The position numbers were made by a program, and so were the translations under genes. 64,000 bases of DNA, from positions 2,294,001-2,358,000 of the forward strand of contig NZ_CP053661.1 of the NCBI RefSeq assembly GCF_013177315.1. Reading direction: 5' to 3'. The notes under the pieces are model-generated. The model was given only the letters and a program-made list of their open reading frames with translations. It was not told where the DNA came from and ran no database searches. The stretch comes from Thermoleptolyngbya sichuanensis A183 (GTDB lineage: Bacteria; Cyanobacteriota; Cyanobacteriia; Elainellales; Elainellaceae). This document shows, piece by piece, positions 19,088 to 28,086 of this stretch (the stretch's first letter is position 1; each line of letters starts with the position of its first letter).

Positions 19088-20305
19088 GTGCAAAATTCGT
19101 TGCAAGACTGGCAAGACCTCAACCTGCCACCATCCAACTCGCAGCGCTCAGATTCTCAACACGCTGGGGCTGCCCAACCTGCACATGGGGGGAACATTGC
19201 CTGGGCTGCGGCTCTGGCGGGTTGTTCTCCCCATTTAATTTTGGACTTTTCGGCCAGTATCAATCCGCTGGGGCCGCCCCCGTCGGCGATCGCCGCGATC
19301 CAGGCTCACCTGGGCGATCTGCGCCACTATCCTGACCCCAGCTATGCGGATCTGCGACGGGCGATCGCCGCGTTCCACCATCTTTCCCCCGACTGGATCT
19401 TGCCCGGAAACGGAGCCGCCGAACTGCTCACCTGGGCCGCCCGCGATCTTGCCACATTGGACACCGTGCGGCTGCTTACACCTGCCTTTGGCGACTATCT
19501 CCGCGCCCTGCGGGCCTTTGGGGCCAACGTGGAGAAAATCCCTCTAGCGGTGGATCGCCTGACGGTAGATCGCCTGACGGTAGATCGCCTGACGATGGAT
19601 GGAGCCTTAGAGCAAGCCATCCCCACGCCTCTAAGCCCCCACCCTCAATCCGGCTGGCTGCTCAACAGCCCCCACAACCCCACCGGAACCCTGCTATCCC
19701 GCGAAATTATCCGGGCGCTGCTGGACGAGTCGCCGCTGGTGGTGCTGGACGAAGCTTTTATGGACTTCTTGCCGCCGGAAGCACAGTCCCAAACCAGCCT
19801 GCTGGCGTGGGTAGAGCAATATCCAAATTTAGTGATCGTGCGATCGCTCACGAAGTTTTATAGCCTGCCGGGGCTGCGCCTGGGCTATGCGATCGCCCAT
19901 CCCGACCGATTGCAGCGTTGGCAGCAGTGGCGCGATCCCTGGAGTGTGAATTCTCTGGCCTCTGTAGCGGCGATCGCCGCCCTGACCGACACAGTCTTTC
20001 AGCAGCGCACCTGGAGTTGGCTGCCCCCTGCCCGTCAGCAGCTTTTCGACGGACTCGCGGCTCTGCCGGGTCTGCATCCCCTCCCTAGTGCCGCCAACTA
20101 TCTTCTAGTGCAAACCGATATCTCTGCCACTGACTTGCAAGCCCACCTGCTCCAGCACCACCAGATTTTGATTCGCCACTGCACCAGCTTTCCCGAACTG
20201 GGCGATCGCTTCTTTCGCGTTGCCGTGCGGACAAAGGCGGAGAATCAGCGATTGCTGGAAGCCCTGGGAAGTGAGGTAAAAGGAAGAGAGAAGAACGAAG
20301 AATGA
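19088..20305 (+). CDS. cobD: Threonine-phosphate decarboxylase-like PLP enzyme (CobD)
   Basis: The product is 405 aa from GTG 19088. It is a fold-I aminotransferase of the HisC/CobD group: HGGNIAWAA and LDFSASINPLGPP near the start are typical for CobD, NSPHNPTG is at 193-200, DEAF at 221-224, and the PLP lysine is Lys256 in SLTKFYSLPGLRLGY. CobD decarboxylates L-threonine-phosphate to aminopropanol phosphate for the cobalamin side chain. A 15-bp tandem repeat adds VDRLT units at residues 155-169. The last residues (GREKNEE) are read from a purine-rich heptamer repeat. HisC-like transamination remains possible; cobN in this window supports the cobalamin reading. Confidence 0.78.
   Translation: MQNSLQDWQDLNLPPSNSQRSDSQHAGAAQPAHGGNIAWAAALAGCSPHLILDFSASINPLGPPPSAIAAIQAHLGDLRHYPDPSYADLRRAIAAFHHLSPDWILPGNGAAELLTWAARDLATLDTVRLLTPAFGDYLRALRAFGANVEKIPLAVDRLTVDRLTVDRLTMDGALEQAIPTPLSPHPQSGWLLNSPHNPTGTLLSREIIRALLDESPLVVLDEAFMDFLPPEAQSQTSLLAWVEQYPNLVIVRSLTKFYSLPGLRLGYAIAHPDRLQRWQQWRDPWSVNSLASVAAIAALTDTVFQQRTWSWLPPARQQLFDGLAALPGLHPLPSAANYLLVQTDISATDLQAHLLQHHQILIRHCTSFPELGDRFFRVAVRTKAENQRLLEALGSEVKGREKNEE
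19550..19594 (+). repeat. Three 15-bp in-frame units in cobD
   Basis: GTGGATCGCCTGACG is followed by two identical GTAGATCGCCTGACG units (19565, 19580), each coding VDRLT. The repeat lies between secondary-structure elements, just before the linker to the NPTG segment. Confidence 0.95.
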
Positions 20306-20400
20306 AGAACGAAAAATGAAAATGTTCTTCTCTCTTCTCTCTTCTCTCTTCTCTCTTCGTTCTTCATTTTTCCCTCTTTTCCCCTCCCCGTTTTTCACTT
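20283..20400. repeat. Heptamer purine/pyrimidine inverted repeat between convergent genes
   Basis: The left half of the top strand is purine-rich (GAAGAACGAAGAATGAAG), the right half pyrimidine-rich with four perfect TTCTCTC heptamers at 20328-20355. AATGAAGAACGAA (20301-20313) is the exact complement of TTCGTTCTTCATT (20356-20368), so a large hairpin can form. Both flanking genes end inside it: cobD at 20305 and the DUF255 gene at 20364. It may serve as a two-way terminator. Confidence 0.8.
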
Positions 20401-22487
20401 TGCCAAAGCTGCTCCAGCAGTTGGGCCACACTGCGGGCTGGCTCATTGCAGCTAAGTCCCTGGCAAACGAGGCCGATGGACTCGGCGGGGAGGCTTGATT
20501 CTGCGGCGAACATGGTTGTGGGATGGTACTGGCTCAGCAGGAACGGGAGGCGATCGCCCGATGTTTTGACCAGCGTATAGGTTTGCAGCCAGTCCAGCGC
20601 GATGAACAGGCTGGGGCAGATCTGCGGCGTTTTTTCCATGACGCTGCCGAAACTCTGGAGCGCGTGCTGGGCTTTGTCCAGATAGTCCAGCCGTCCGGCA
20701 CGGAGAAACAAGCGGATCAGGTTGGCGATCGCCACGCCATTGGCCGCGGGCACGGCGCTGTCATCGTAGCTGCGTTCGCGGAGGATCAGATCCGCACGGG
20801 CATCGGTGTTGTAATAGCCGCCTTCGTCGCTGCCCAGGTATGCGTCAAATTCGGCTTGCAGCGTCAGGGCGCGATCGAGGAAATGGAGGGGCAGGTCGCC
20901 GGAGGCAATGGGCGCAAGGGCGATATCGCTCCGCGAGGCTAGTGCCAACGCCGCCTGATCCAGATCCAGCAGCGCTTTGATCAGCAGGGCATAGTCTTCG
21001 GACTGGGCCAGCACGCTCACTGCGCCGTCATAATTCAGCCGATGCAGGCGATCGCCGACAATTTGATGCTGCCAGATAAAGTCTGCAGCACGGTTGGCCA
21101 GGTGAAAGTAGTCTTCTCGCTGAAGCACCGCTGCCGCCCGGGCCAGCCCGGAAATCATCAGGCTATTCCAGGCGACGATCATTTTGGTGTCGGTGACGGC
21201 GGGAATGCGGCCCGGCCAGGCGTGGGTTCTGGCTTCGTTGTTATTGCGGGCGGGCGGAAAGGGGGCAACGCCCGGAGCGCTGCCGTAGCGAACCGCAAAC
21301 AGCGCCGCCAGGGATTCCTCGACCGAATTGGGTAGATTTCCCGGCTGCCGCCGCTGAAGCACGATTTTCCCTTCAAAGTTGCCCGCTGGCGTGATCGTGA
21401 AGTGTTCCGTCAGGGCTTGCAGCGCAGGTTCGGAGAGATGCGTTTCCAGGTCGGCATAGCGCCACACATAAAACGCGCCCTCCTCCGGTTCGCCATCGTC
21501 TGCGTTCACAAAGCTATCGGCATCCTGCGCGGCGTAGAAGTAGCCCTCCGGTGCGGTCATTTCCCGCTGGAGCCACTGCACCGTGAGGGCGATCGCCCGT
21601 TCAAAGGCCGGTTCCTGCATTCCCGCCGCCCACAGGTTCGCCAGATACTCCACAATTTGCCCATTGTCGTAGAGCATCTTTTCAAAGTGGGGCACAGTCC
21701 AGGTCGGGTCTACAGTGTAGCGATGAAAACCACCCGCCACATGGTCAAAAATGCCCCCCAGCGCCAGATCTAGCCCCCGCTGGCGGCACTGTTCCCGCGC
21801 ATCATAGCGGACGGTTGCATCGTCCAGCAGTTCCGAGTCGGCAAACCGGATGCCCCGCAGCGCCGCCTCTGCGTAGGGAATCATCGGAAAACTGGGGCCC
21901 ATGTCTCTGGCCGACAGGATGCCCGCGCAGTATTGCAAGCCCTTTTGCAACAGCACATCGTCCAGCGACTCCACCGCTGACAGGGCTGCCGTCTGCTGAA
22001 ATCGCGCCTGAATCTCTGCCTGAACGGATTGCAGACGGGGGCGATCGCTCTCATAGATCCGCTTCAACTCCTGCAACACCCGCAAAAAGCCCGGCCGCCC
22101 ATAGCGCGGATTCACTGGAAAATAAGTCCCACCATAAAACGGCAGCAGCGTTTCTGGATCGAGAAACACATTCAGCGGCCAGCCGCCCGCCCCGGTCATC
22201 ATTTGCAGCGCCTGCATGTAGATGCTGTCTACGTCTGGCCGCTCTTCCCGATCGACCTTGATGGCAACGTAGTGGGCATTTATATAGTCGGCAATTTCCA
22301 GGTTAGAAAACGCCTCGCCCTCCATCACCGTACACCAGTGACAACTTGAGTAGCCAATCGACAAAAAAATCGGCAAACTCTCCCGCCGCGCCAAGGCGAT
22401 CGCCTCGTCGCACCACGGCCACCAGTCAATCGGATTCTCCGCGTGCTTCCGCAGATACAGGCTTTGGGCGTTTGCAAGTCGGTTCAT
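20364..22487 (-). CDS. DUF255 thioredoxin-domain protein (YyaL/SPATA20 family)
   Basis: The product is 707 aa. The N-terminal thioredoxin-like domain has the family's NPIDWWPWCDEAI segment and a CHWC centre (Cys49, Cys52) in GYSSCHWCTVMEGEAF, followed by DREERPDVD and GGWPLNVFLDPE. The remaining 500 residues are an alpha/alpha-barrel like those of N-acylglucosamine epimerases and glycosidases (GGIFDHVAGGFHRYTVD, PHFEKMLYDN). Homologues occur widely, but the reaction is unknown. The C-terminal residues GGEKREK are read from the shared heptamer repeat. Confidence 0.88.
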   Translation of the reverse strand: MNRLANAQSLYLRKHAENPIDWWPWCDEAIALARRESLPIFLSIGYSSCHWCTVMEGEAFSNLEIADYINAHYVAIKVDREERPDVDSIYMQALQMMTGAGGWPLNVFLDPETLLPFYGGTYFPVNPRYGRPGFLRVLQELKRIYESDRPRLQSVQAEIQARFQQTAALSAVESLDDVLLQKGLQYCAGILSARDMGPSFPMIPYAEAALRGIRFADSELLDDATVRYDAREQCRQRGLDLALGGIFDHVAGGFHRYTVDPTWTVPHFEKMLYDNGQIVEYLANLWAAGMQEPAFERAIALTVQWLQREMTAPEGYFYAAQDADSFVNADDGEPEEGAFYVWRYADLETHLSEPALQALTEHFTITPAGNFEGKIVLQRRQPGNLPNSVEESLAALFAVRYGSAPGVAPFPPARNNNEARTHAWPGRIPAVTDTKMIVAWNSLMISGLARAAAVLQREDYFHLANRAADFIWQHQIVGDRLHRLNYDGAVSVLAQSEDYALLIKALLDLDQAALALASRSDIALAPIASGDLPLHFLDRALTLQAEFDAYLGSDEGGYYNTDARADLILRERSYDDSAVPAANGVAIANLIRLFLRAGRLDYLDKAQHALQSFGSVMEKTPQICPSLFIALDWLQTYTLVKTSGDRLPFLLSQYHPTTMFAAESSLPAESIGLVCQGLSCNEPARSVAQLLEQLWQSEKRGGEKREK

Positions 22488-22524
22488 CAGAAATTGGGAG
22501 TATTAGAACACCGGGGTCGTCGAT

Positions 22525-22590
22525 TCCCCTCCCCCCATCATCCCACCCTCTTCCCTTTTCCCTCTTCGTTCTTCCCTCTTCTCTTTTACT
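22525..22590. repeat. Pyrimidine heptamer tract
   Basis: TTCCCTTTTCCCTCTTCG, TTCTTCCCTC and TTCTCTTTTAC run through the gap between the DUF255 gene and the hydroxylase gene, overlapping the latter's stop codon. It is a one-armed relative of the repeats at 20283, 33463 and 58556. Confidence 0.75.
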
Positions 22591-23299
22591 TCAACATCTC
22601 CTCAAACTGCTTCTCCCAGGTCTGATGGTTGCCCCGCGCCACCTGAATAACGGGCGTATAGCCGAGAATACTGTTCACCGTCCAATTCACCAGAGACATC
22701 GGGAAACGTAGCGGGCGGGCAATGTCGAGAAACAGCACCACGCGATAGTCATCCGTGTCGTTCCACACCTGGTGATAGTAGGTGTCATCGAAAATCAGAC
22801 TCTTGCCTTCTTCCCAATAGGCGGTTTGCCCATTGATTTCAATGCGGCAGTTCTCGCGGGGTTCGGGCACCTTCAGCGCCAGGTGATATCGGATCAGTCC
22901 CTTATGCTTGCCCCGGTGCAGCGGGATGTGCTTCCCTGGCGCGAGGATCGAAAAGAAGGCGACCTTTAGCCCTGGAATAGTTTCCAGCAGCTTCACGGTT
23001 TCTGGGCAGCGCTTGCAGTTTGGCTCCGAACGAAAGCCAAACGCCCAAAAGAAAAAGGTCTTCCAGCGGTCGTCGTTGGCGATGCGGTGCTGCCGGGGCG
23101 AAATGTCCTGAAAGTTGGGCAGTGCGTCAGCATATTCCATCACCTGATCCAGTTCTTTGCGGATCACCTGCCAGTTTGCCTCCAGGCGCTCGGCCCAGGG
23201 AAACTGCTCTTTGCTAAAGAACACCGACTCGCCGACGATCGAATACTCCGGAACCTTGCTCTCGATAAATTTGACGACTTCCGTTAGCGTGTTTCCCAT
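22586..23299 (-). CDS. Aspartyl/asparaginyl beta-hydroxylase-like protein
   Basis: The product is 237 aa, close in size to bacterial members of this Fe(II)/2-oxoglutarate-type family. APGKHIPLHRGKHKGLIRYHLAL holds the iron-binding His and the following strand, SLIFDDTYYHQVWNDTDDYRVVLFLDI holds the distal His and the Arg that would bind 2-oxoglutarate. Family members hydroxylate Asp/Asn side chains or small peptides and lipids. It is 38 bp upstream in the map of the GH3-like gene and on the same strand, so GH3 is transcribed first and the two are probably an operon. The substrate is unknown. Confidence 0.85.
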   Translation of the reverse strand: MGNTLTEVVKFIESKVPEYSIVGESVFFSKEQFPWAERLEANWQVIRKELDQVMEYADALPNFQDISPRQHRIANDDRWKTFFFWAFGFRSEPNCKRCPETVKLLETIPGLKVAFFSILAPGKHIPLHRGKHKGLIRYHLALKVPEPRENCRIEINGQTAYWEEGKSLIFDDTYYHQVWNDTDDYRVVLFLDIARPLRFPMSLVNWTVNSILGYTPVIQVARGNHQTWEKQFEEMLK

Positions 23300-23337
23300 A
23301 GTGCTGGTTAATATTTCCTTTGTGACTGACTCCGTAG

Positions 23338-25035
23338 CTATCCTCTAAGTCCAACCCGTTCTTCCGCCATGCGGATTTCGCGCTCTACAGTTAATCCTGC
23401 CAAATATTGGCGGTCTTCGGTGATGTGGGGAAACTTGAGATGGGCTTCGGGAATCCCCCGCTGGAGCAAGCGCTGACGCAGCGTTTCAAAGCTGCCCGGT
23501 GCCAAGATCCGCAAGCGCGGCGGCGGCACTACATCTGCCCGCTTTTTGGCATAGGACAGATGCACCTCTTTTAAGATTTCGTCGAACCGCTGCAAGAATC
23601 GCTCTGGATCGGCGAGGGTCTGCCCCGGTGCCAGTTCTACGTTGACCAGATAGTGGGGTGGCACTTCATGCTTGGATAGCGTGATGCAGAAGTTTGCCAG
23701 CGACAGGTCGAATTCGTGCTGGAGGGCTTGTATCACCTGGATCGCGTGAAACTCGGTTGTTTTTTCGGTCGTGGAAGACAGCAGCCCGCCCAACCGATGG
23801 CGAAAGATGACGATTGGAGCCTGGTTGTAGAAGCCGAGAATTTCTACAACATCGCCATTGTCGTAGCGGTATAGCCCGTTGTAATTGGTGACGACGATGC
23901 GATAGCGCTTGCCCAGCAGCACCTCATGGGGCAGTAGGGTTTGAGGATTTTCCAAGTCCCACTGATCTTCGGGGAGAAATTCAAAAAAGCCGCTTTCGAT
24001 AGCCAGGACGGTGCCATCGCGGTCGATGTCGTGATACACGCCGTAGGTGGCTTCGGCGGAGGAATAGATGCCGCCAAAGACGGGCGTATTGCCGAAGTAG
24101 TGGGGGAAGCGCTCCAGGTAGAAGCTGGAGGTGCCGCCGCGTGCAGTGACAATCAGGGAAAGCCTGGGCCAGGCAAGTTTGGGCGTGAGCGTGCCGTGGG
24201 TTTTGAGGATGGCTCGCAGTTGGGCAGCGCGTTTGGGGGCGGGCTTGAGCTGGCGTTCTAGTTTGGCACGGAGATGCGGTTCTAGATCTAGCCAGGGGGC
24301 GATCGCCCCTTGATCCAAATCTTCAACCAACTCTGCGCCGTAGCACTCCAGATAGTCGCACAGTTGCAGCGCCGTCACCGGGAACGTCGCCCCCAGCAGC
24401 GACAGGTTGGCATCCCGCAGCGCAAATAATAGACAGACATAATGCCGTGCTGTGCTGTCGCCGATGAACAGCGTTTCATAGGGATGGGCAAAAATCTGCT
24501 TGTACAGCCAGCCGCTATGAATCACGGTGCCTGCACTGATGGGGCCGTAGGGAATACCGCCTTCGGTGGTGCCGAATATCCGCGCCGAACTGGTCATCAG
24601 CATTTTGCCCAGCGGTAGCCCGCGTTCTTCCGCTGCGGCTACCATAAAGCCAGTGCTGACCTGGTTTGCCTTCGAGAGCATTCGGCGAGATCGCTTCGTC
24701 GCCGGAATCAGCTTTTGCCGTCCCGTAGTGCCGCTGGTCATGTTGATGTACACCACCGGGTCGGGGGTCAGGACGTTGGGAATGCCCTGGGCAACGCGCT
24801 GAGCGTAGGGTTCATAGACTGTGTAGGGCGAGATCGGCACCTGCTGTCGAAACTGCTCTACGCTTTTGATACTTGCCAACCCCAAGTGCTGCCCTAGTTC
24901 CGTGTTTTGATAGCAGCGCAATAAGTCCAGTAAAAACTTCTCTTGAACTGCTGCGACATTCTTGGTTTGCTGGACAAACCGATTTTTCTTCCGACGCGCA
25001 GCAGCCTTCACCAGTGAAAGCAAAAGACTCCCCAT
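23338..25035 (-). CDS. GH3-family acyl-adenylating amide synthetase-like protein
   Basis: The product is 565 aa from ATG 25035 (a start at 25050 is possible). It matches the GH3 superfamily, known from plant auxin- and jasmonate-amino-acid synthetases. The adenylate-binding P-loop is YINMTSGTTGRQKLIPAT; further motifs are GGTSSFYLERFPHYFG, FGGIYSSAEATYGV and YRIVVTNYNGLYRYDNGDVVEI. Such enzymes activate a carboxylate with ATP and couple it to an amine. Bacterial members are poorly studied. It probably forms an operon with the hydroxylase gene behind it. Confidence 0.88.
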   Translation of the reverse strand: MGSLLLSLVKAAARRKKNRFVQQTKNVAAVQEKFLLDLLRCYQNTELGQHLGLASIKSVEQFRQQVPISPYTVYEPYAQRVAQGIPNVLTPDPVVYINMTSGTTGRQKLIPATKRSRRMLSKANQVSTGFMVAAAEERGLPLGKMLMTSSARIFGTTEGGIPYGPISAGTVIHSGWLYKQIFAHPYETLFIGDSTARHYVCLLFALRDANLSLLGATFPVTALQLCDYLECYGAELVEDLDQGAIAPWLDLEPHLRAKLERQLKPAPKRAAQLRAILKTHGTLTPKLAWPRLSLIVTARGGTSSFYLERFPHYFGNTPVFGGIYSSAEATYGVYHDIDRDGTVLAIESGFFEFLPEDQWDLENPQTLLPHEVLLGKRYRIVVTNYNGLYRYDNGDVVEILGFYNQAPIVIFRHRLGGLLSSTTEKTTEFHAIQVIQALQHEFDLSLANFCITLSKHEVPPHYLVNVELAPGQTLADPERFLQRFDEILKEVHLSYAKKRADVVPPPRLRILAPGSFETLRQRLLQRGIPEAHLKFPHITEDRQYLAGLTVEREIRMAEERVGLRG

Positions 25036-25228
25036 GAATTCGCAACTCACACCACGTTACAAGTATTCATCCCGCAGGATGCAGGCCAATCTATCATTCA
25101 CAAGACTTGGAAATTGACACAACTGTTCCACTTTGGGTAGAGCCACAAAAGTGGGCGTTGCACCATCCAGATTTGAATGGTCAGATTCTATGGATTGGAA
25201 CACAGTGGCGATTCATGCAAACGGGTGA

Positions 25229-26128
25229 TTAGGCCGCTTTGGGAAGCGTCCAGCGGGCGGGGCGGCGAGGCGAGGGAAAATCGGGTATGCCGTCCGAGCC
25301 AACGCCTTCAATTTTCTCAGGCAGCGGGCGCGGCTCTCGGTCAAACCATTTGCGATAGAGTTCGGCGTATTTGCCGCTGTCGATCAGGGAGGCGAGGCCG
25401 CTGTTGACAAACTCTCGGTTGGGCGAGTTTTTGGGCATGGCGATTCCCAAGAATTCGTCAGTAAAGGGTTCGCCTGCAAGCTTCATACCCCGCACGCTGC
25501 CGGTTTGGATGGCGTAGGAGGCGGCGGTTTCGCCGCTGATGACGGCATCCACTTTGCCTTGCAGCAGTTCATTCCAGGCGGTTTTGCTGCTGTCATAGCC
25601 GATGACGGTGGCGTTGGGGATGGTGCGGGCAATGCTGGCTTGAACGGTTCCCGTTTCAACCCCGATGCGCTTGCCTGCCAAACTGTCCAGGTTGGTGATG
25701 CTGGTTTCACTGTCGCGGACGGCGATCGCCATGCCAGATTTGAAATAGGGGCGCGAAAAATCGGCGACGCGCTGCCGTTCGGGGGTGATGGTGATGGCGG
25801 CGATCGCCATATCGACCTCGTTGCCATACAGCTCCCGCATCACATCGTCGAAGAACGACAGCGGCACATATTCCATCTGGGTTTGGGTGGCTTCAGCAAA
25901 GGCATTCATCAAGTCAATCTCAAAGCCCTGGAGCTGGCCATCCGCCGTTTTAGAAGCGAACGGTGGATAGTTGGGCACAACTGCAACGCGCATCGTCGAA
26001 CCCGGTGCAACGGCTTGCGGCGTGGGGGCGCTACAGGCGGCGATCGCAACCGTGAACGTTAGACCCAGCAGGATAAAAAAGAGCGATCGCACGAATCGGG
26101 GGAATCGGACGAAATCAGGAAAAACCAT
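25229..26128 (-). CDS. Amino-acid-type ABC transporter substrate-binding lipoprotein
   Basis: The product is 299 aa with a lipobox ending at Cys32 (AIAAC). The mature protein is a family-3 solute-binding protein (GlnH/HisJ-like): MRVAVVPNYPPFASKTADGQ, GFEIDLMNAFAEAT and RIGVETGTVQASIA are the usual landmarks, and RPYFKSGMAIAV forms part of the ligand pocket. Likely ligands are amino acids. No membrane or ATPase subunit is adjacent. The last 30 residues (FPSPRRPARWTLP) extend past the fold as a basic, Pro-rich tail. Confidence 0.85.
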   Translation of the reverse strand: MVFPDFVRFPRFVRSLFFILLGLTFTVAIAACSAPTPQAVAPGSTMRVAVVPNYPPFASKTADGQLQGFEIDLMNAFAEATQTQMEYVPLSFFDDVMRELYGNEVDMAIAAITITPERQRVADFSRPYFKSGMAIAVRDSETSITNLDSLAGKRIGVETGTVQASIARTIPNATVIGYDSSKTAWNELLQGKVDAVISGETAASYAIQTGSVRGMKLAGEPFTDEFLGIAMPKNSPNREFVNSGLASLIDSGKYAELYRKWFDREPRPLPEKIEGVGSDGIPDFPSPRRPARWTLPKAA

Positions 26129-26160
26129 CGCAACAACGTCTCCTGGCGCTGGGGACTACA

Positions 26161-26332
26161 AGCGGGATTGGGGATTTTGGATTGGGGATTTTGGGTTTTG
26201 GATTTTGGGTTGGAGATTGCGGAACGGAGATCTCGCGCCGTGCCCAAATTGTGACCCTGCCCAACCCTGCCCAAATTGTGATAATTCACTTCAGTGAATT
26301 AATTGTGGAATGAGTGAATTAATTGTGGAATG
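26161..26332. repeat. GATTTTGG repeats followed by a palindrome and two 20-bp direct repeats
   Basis: From 26163 the top strand reads as GGGATTTTGGATT-type units. Then AATTCACT-TC-AGTGAATT (26283-26300) is a perfect 8-bp inverted repeat. AGTGAATTAATTGTGGAATG occurs twice head to tail (26293-26312, 26313-26332). The array ends 38 bp before the insertion sequence. Confidence 0.85.
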
Positions 26333-26370
26333 GATTCTGCACAGGTTAGCAAAACTGCCAACATTTTTTA

Positions 26371-27887
26371 CTTTAGTTTGGACTAATGGTGAAGAGGAAG
26401 GCAGTCAATGAGAAGCACCGACTGCCGTAAGGTCAATGAAGTACAACCAACATTGACCCCATGATTTTCAACGAACTTCAGCAATTTCGCCAAACGTTGT
26501 ATGCCAGCTTGGGAAACGCCAGAGATGCCCTGTTTGATCTGATGGATGCCGTGTTAGTGAGTGCGTGCATCGTGTCGTTTGTGAGGCTATCGCAGAGTCC
26601 TGTCTTTCGTCGCCAGTGGTCGAGCACCTATGAAGCGTTGCGCGATAGCCGCCTACCCCGATCAAAGGTGCTGAAGCTGTTGGTGCAGCAGATACCGACT
26701 CAGCAGCAACCGTTGTTGGCAGGTGATGCGAGTCGGTGGAACCGTCCTGCTGCCAGGCGTTTGAAAGACCGCACCTTATCAGGCAGAACAGGACATGCCC
26801 CGATAGCCGGACAAAACTACAGTACCTTAGCCTGGATTGCTGAAGACAGGGGCAGTTGGGCATTACCATTGCGGCATGAGCGCATCACCAGCTTTGAAAC
26901 ACCCGCCAGTAAAGCGGCATTCCAACTCAAACAAGTGACTCGGCAGTTAGCGGTGCGTCCGTTGGCGATCTACGACCGAGGGTACGGCAATGCCAGTTTT
27001 GTCAACCAAACGGCAGGGATTGAGGCAGACTTGCTGCTGCGGGTTACATCCAATCGATGTGTCTATGGCGCGCCCCCAGCGTATCGAGGGCGAGGCGCAC
27101 CTGCCAAGCATGGACATAAGATGAAACTCAATGACCCTGACACTTGGAGTGTCCCGGTCGAAACCGTTGAAGTCGATGATCCCAACTGGGGACGAGTGCG
27201 GGTCAGTCGTTGGAGTGCATACCATTTCCGCAAATCCCCCAAACGGGCAATGGAAGTGTTGCGCGTGGAGGTGCTGGAGACACAGAGCAGCACGCGACGC
27301 TTGGCTCCTTTGTGGTTAGTTTGGCTGGGTGAGCAGATGCCTCCGTTAGAAACCCTGTGGTTGCACTACCTCCGTCGCTTTGCCATTGAACACTGGTATC
27401 GCTTTGCCAAGCAGAGGCTATATTGGACACATCCCCAGTTCAGTTCTGTATCGGCAACCGAACAGTGGAGCAGCCTGATGCCGTTGCTCAGTTGGCAGTT
27501 GTGGTTAGCGCGAAAGGACTGTACTGACCACCCCTTGCCCTGGCAGGCACCGCAAGAAACGTTGACTCCGGGTCGGGTCGCACAAGCGTTTGCAGGCATT
27601 TTGGCAGCGATTGGCACCCCTGCTCCTGCGCCTAAACCTCGTGGTAAATCGCCAGGACGAGGCAAGGGGCACAAGCCAACTCCTCGTCCCTGCTATCCGA
27701 TGGTCAAAAAACGAGCCTCGAAACGCAAGACATCCGAACAATCCCTGAACAGTCCGGTTGCAACAGCAGCTTAACTGCGAGCAGGATTGTATCCAATTCC
27801 TTAAGTTCAACTGTTATGAACGGTTGAGCAGATTCTTTATGGCATCCTGTTGAGCATTATTGTGATGCCAGTTAGTCCAAACTAAAG
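26371..27887. mobile_element. Insertion sequence with 16-bp perfect terminal inverted repeats
   Basis: CTTTAGTTTGGACTAA at 26371-26386 is the exact reverse complement of TTAGTCCAAACTAAAG at 27872-27887. The 1,517 bp between include one full-length transposase gene. No flanking target duplication could be identified. The transposase resembles DDE enzymes of the IS4/IS701 type. Confidence 0.85.
26461..27774 (+). CDS. DDE transposase, IS701/IS4-like
   Basis: The product is 437 aa and appears intact. LLAGDASRWNRPAARRL holds the first probable catalytic Asp and IYDRGYGNASFV the second; the YRFAKQRL segment (EHWYRFAKQRLYWTHPQF) is a Y-(x)-E-type region of the C-terminal catalytic domain with Glu in AIEHWYRF. 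The C-terminus is basic (KPRGKSPGRGKGHKP). It fills the element bounded by the 16-bp inverted repeats. The family label is from motifs, with IS701 or another IS4-superfamily group possible. Confidence 0.85.
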   Translation: MIFNELQQFRQTLYASLGNARDALFDLMDAVLVSACIVSFVRLSQSPVFRRQWSSTYEALRDSRLPRSKVLKLLVQQIPTQQQPLLAGDASRWNRPAARRLKDRTLSGRTGHAPIAGQNYSTLAWIAEDRGSWALPLRHERITSFETPASKAAFQLKQVTRQLAVRPLAIYDRGYGNASFVNQTAGIEADLLLRVTSNRCVYGAPPAYRGRGAPAKHGHKMKLNDPDTWSVPVETVEVDDPNWGRVRVSRWSAYHFRKSPKRAMEVLRVEVLETQSSTRRLAPLWLVWLGEQMPPLETLWLHYLRRFAIEHWYRFAKQRLYWTHPQFSSVSATEQWSSLMPLLSWQLWLARKDCTDHPLPWQAPQETLTPGRVAQAFAGILAAIGTPAPAPKPRGKSPGRGKGHKPTPRPCYPMVKKRASKRKTSEQSLNSPVATAA

Positions 27888-28086
27888 CTCCCTAGAAGCC
27901 CTAGGCAAGCTGGCTCTGCTGGCCGCACAGCTATGAAACCTGGCTGGGCAGAGGGGCGATCGCCACCACAGGCTTACTTTATCTTGCCTATTTTGGATAT
28001 ATCTTCGCAGTGTGGATGTAGCACTTTTGGGATGTGACCTGGAATGCGATCGCGCATCAAGCTGGAACGCCTATCTGAATGCAATT

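Noticed and set aside
26371-27887. Target-site duplication for the first insertion sequence
   Set aside because: The flanking bases (TTTA left, CTCC right) do not match; TTAG/CTAA near the ends are part of the inverted repeats.
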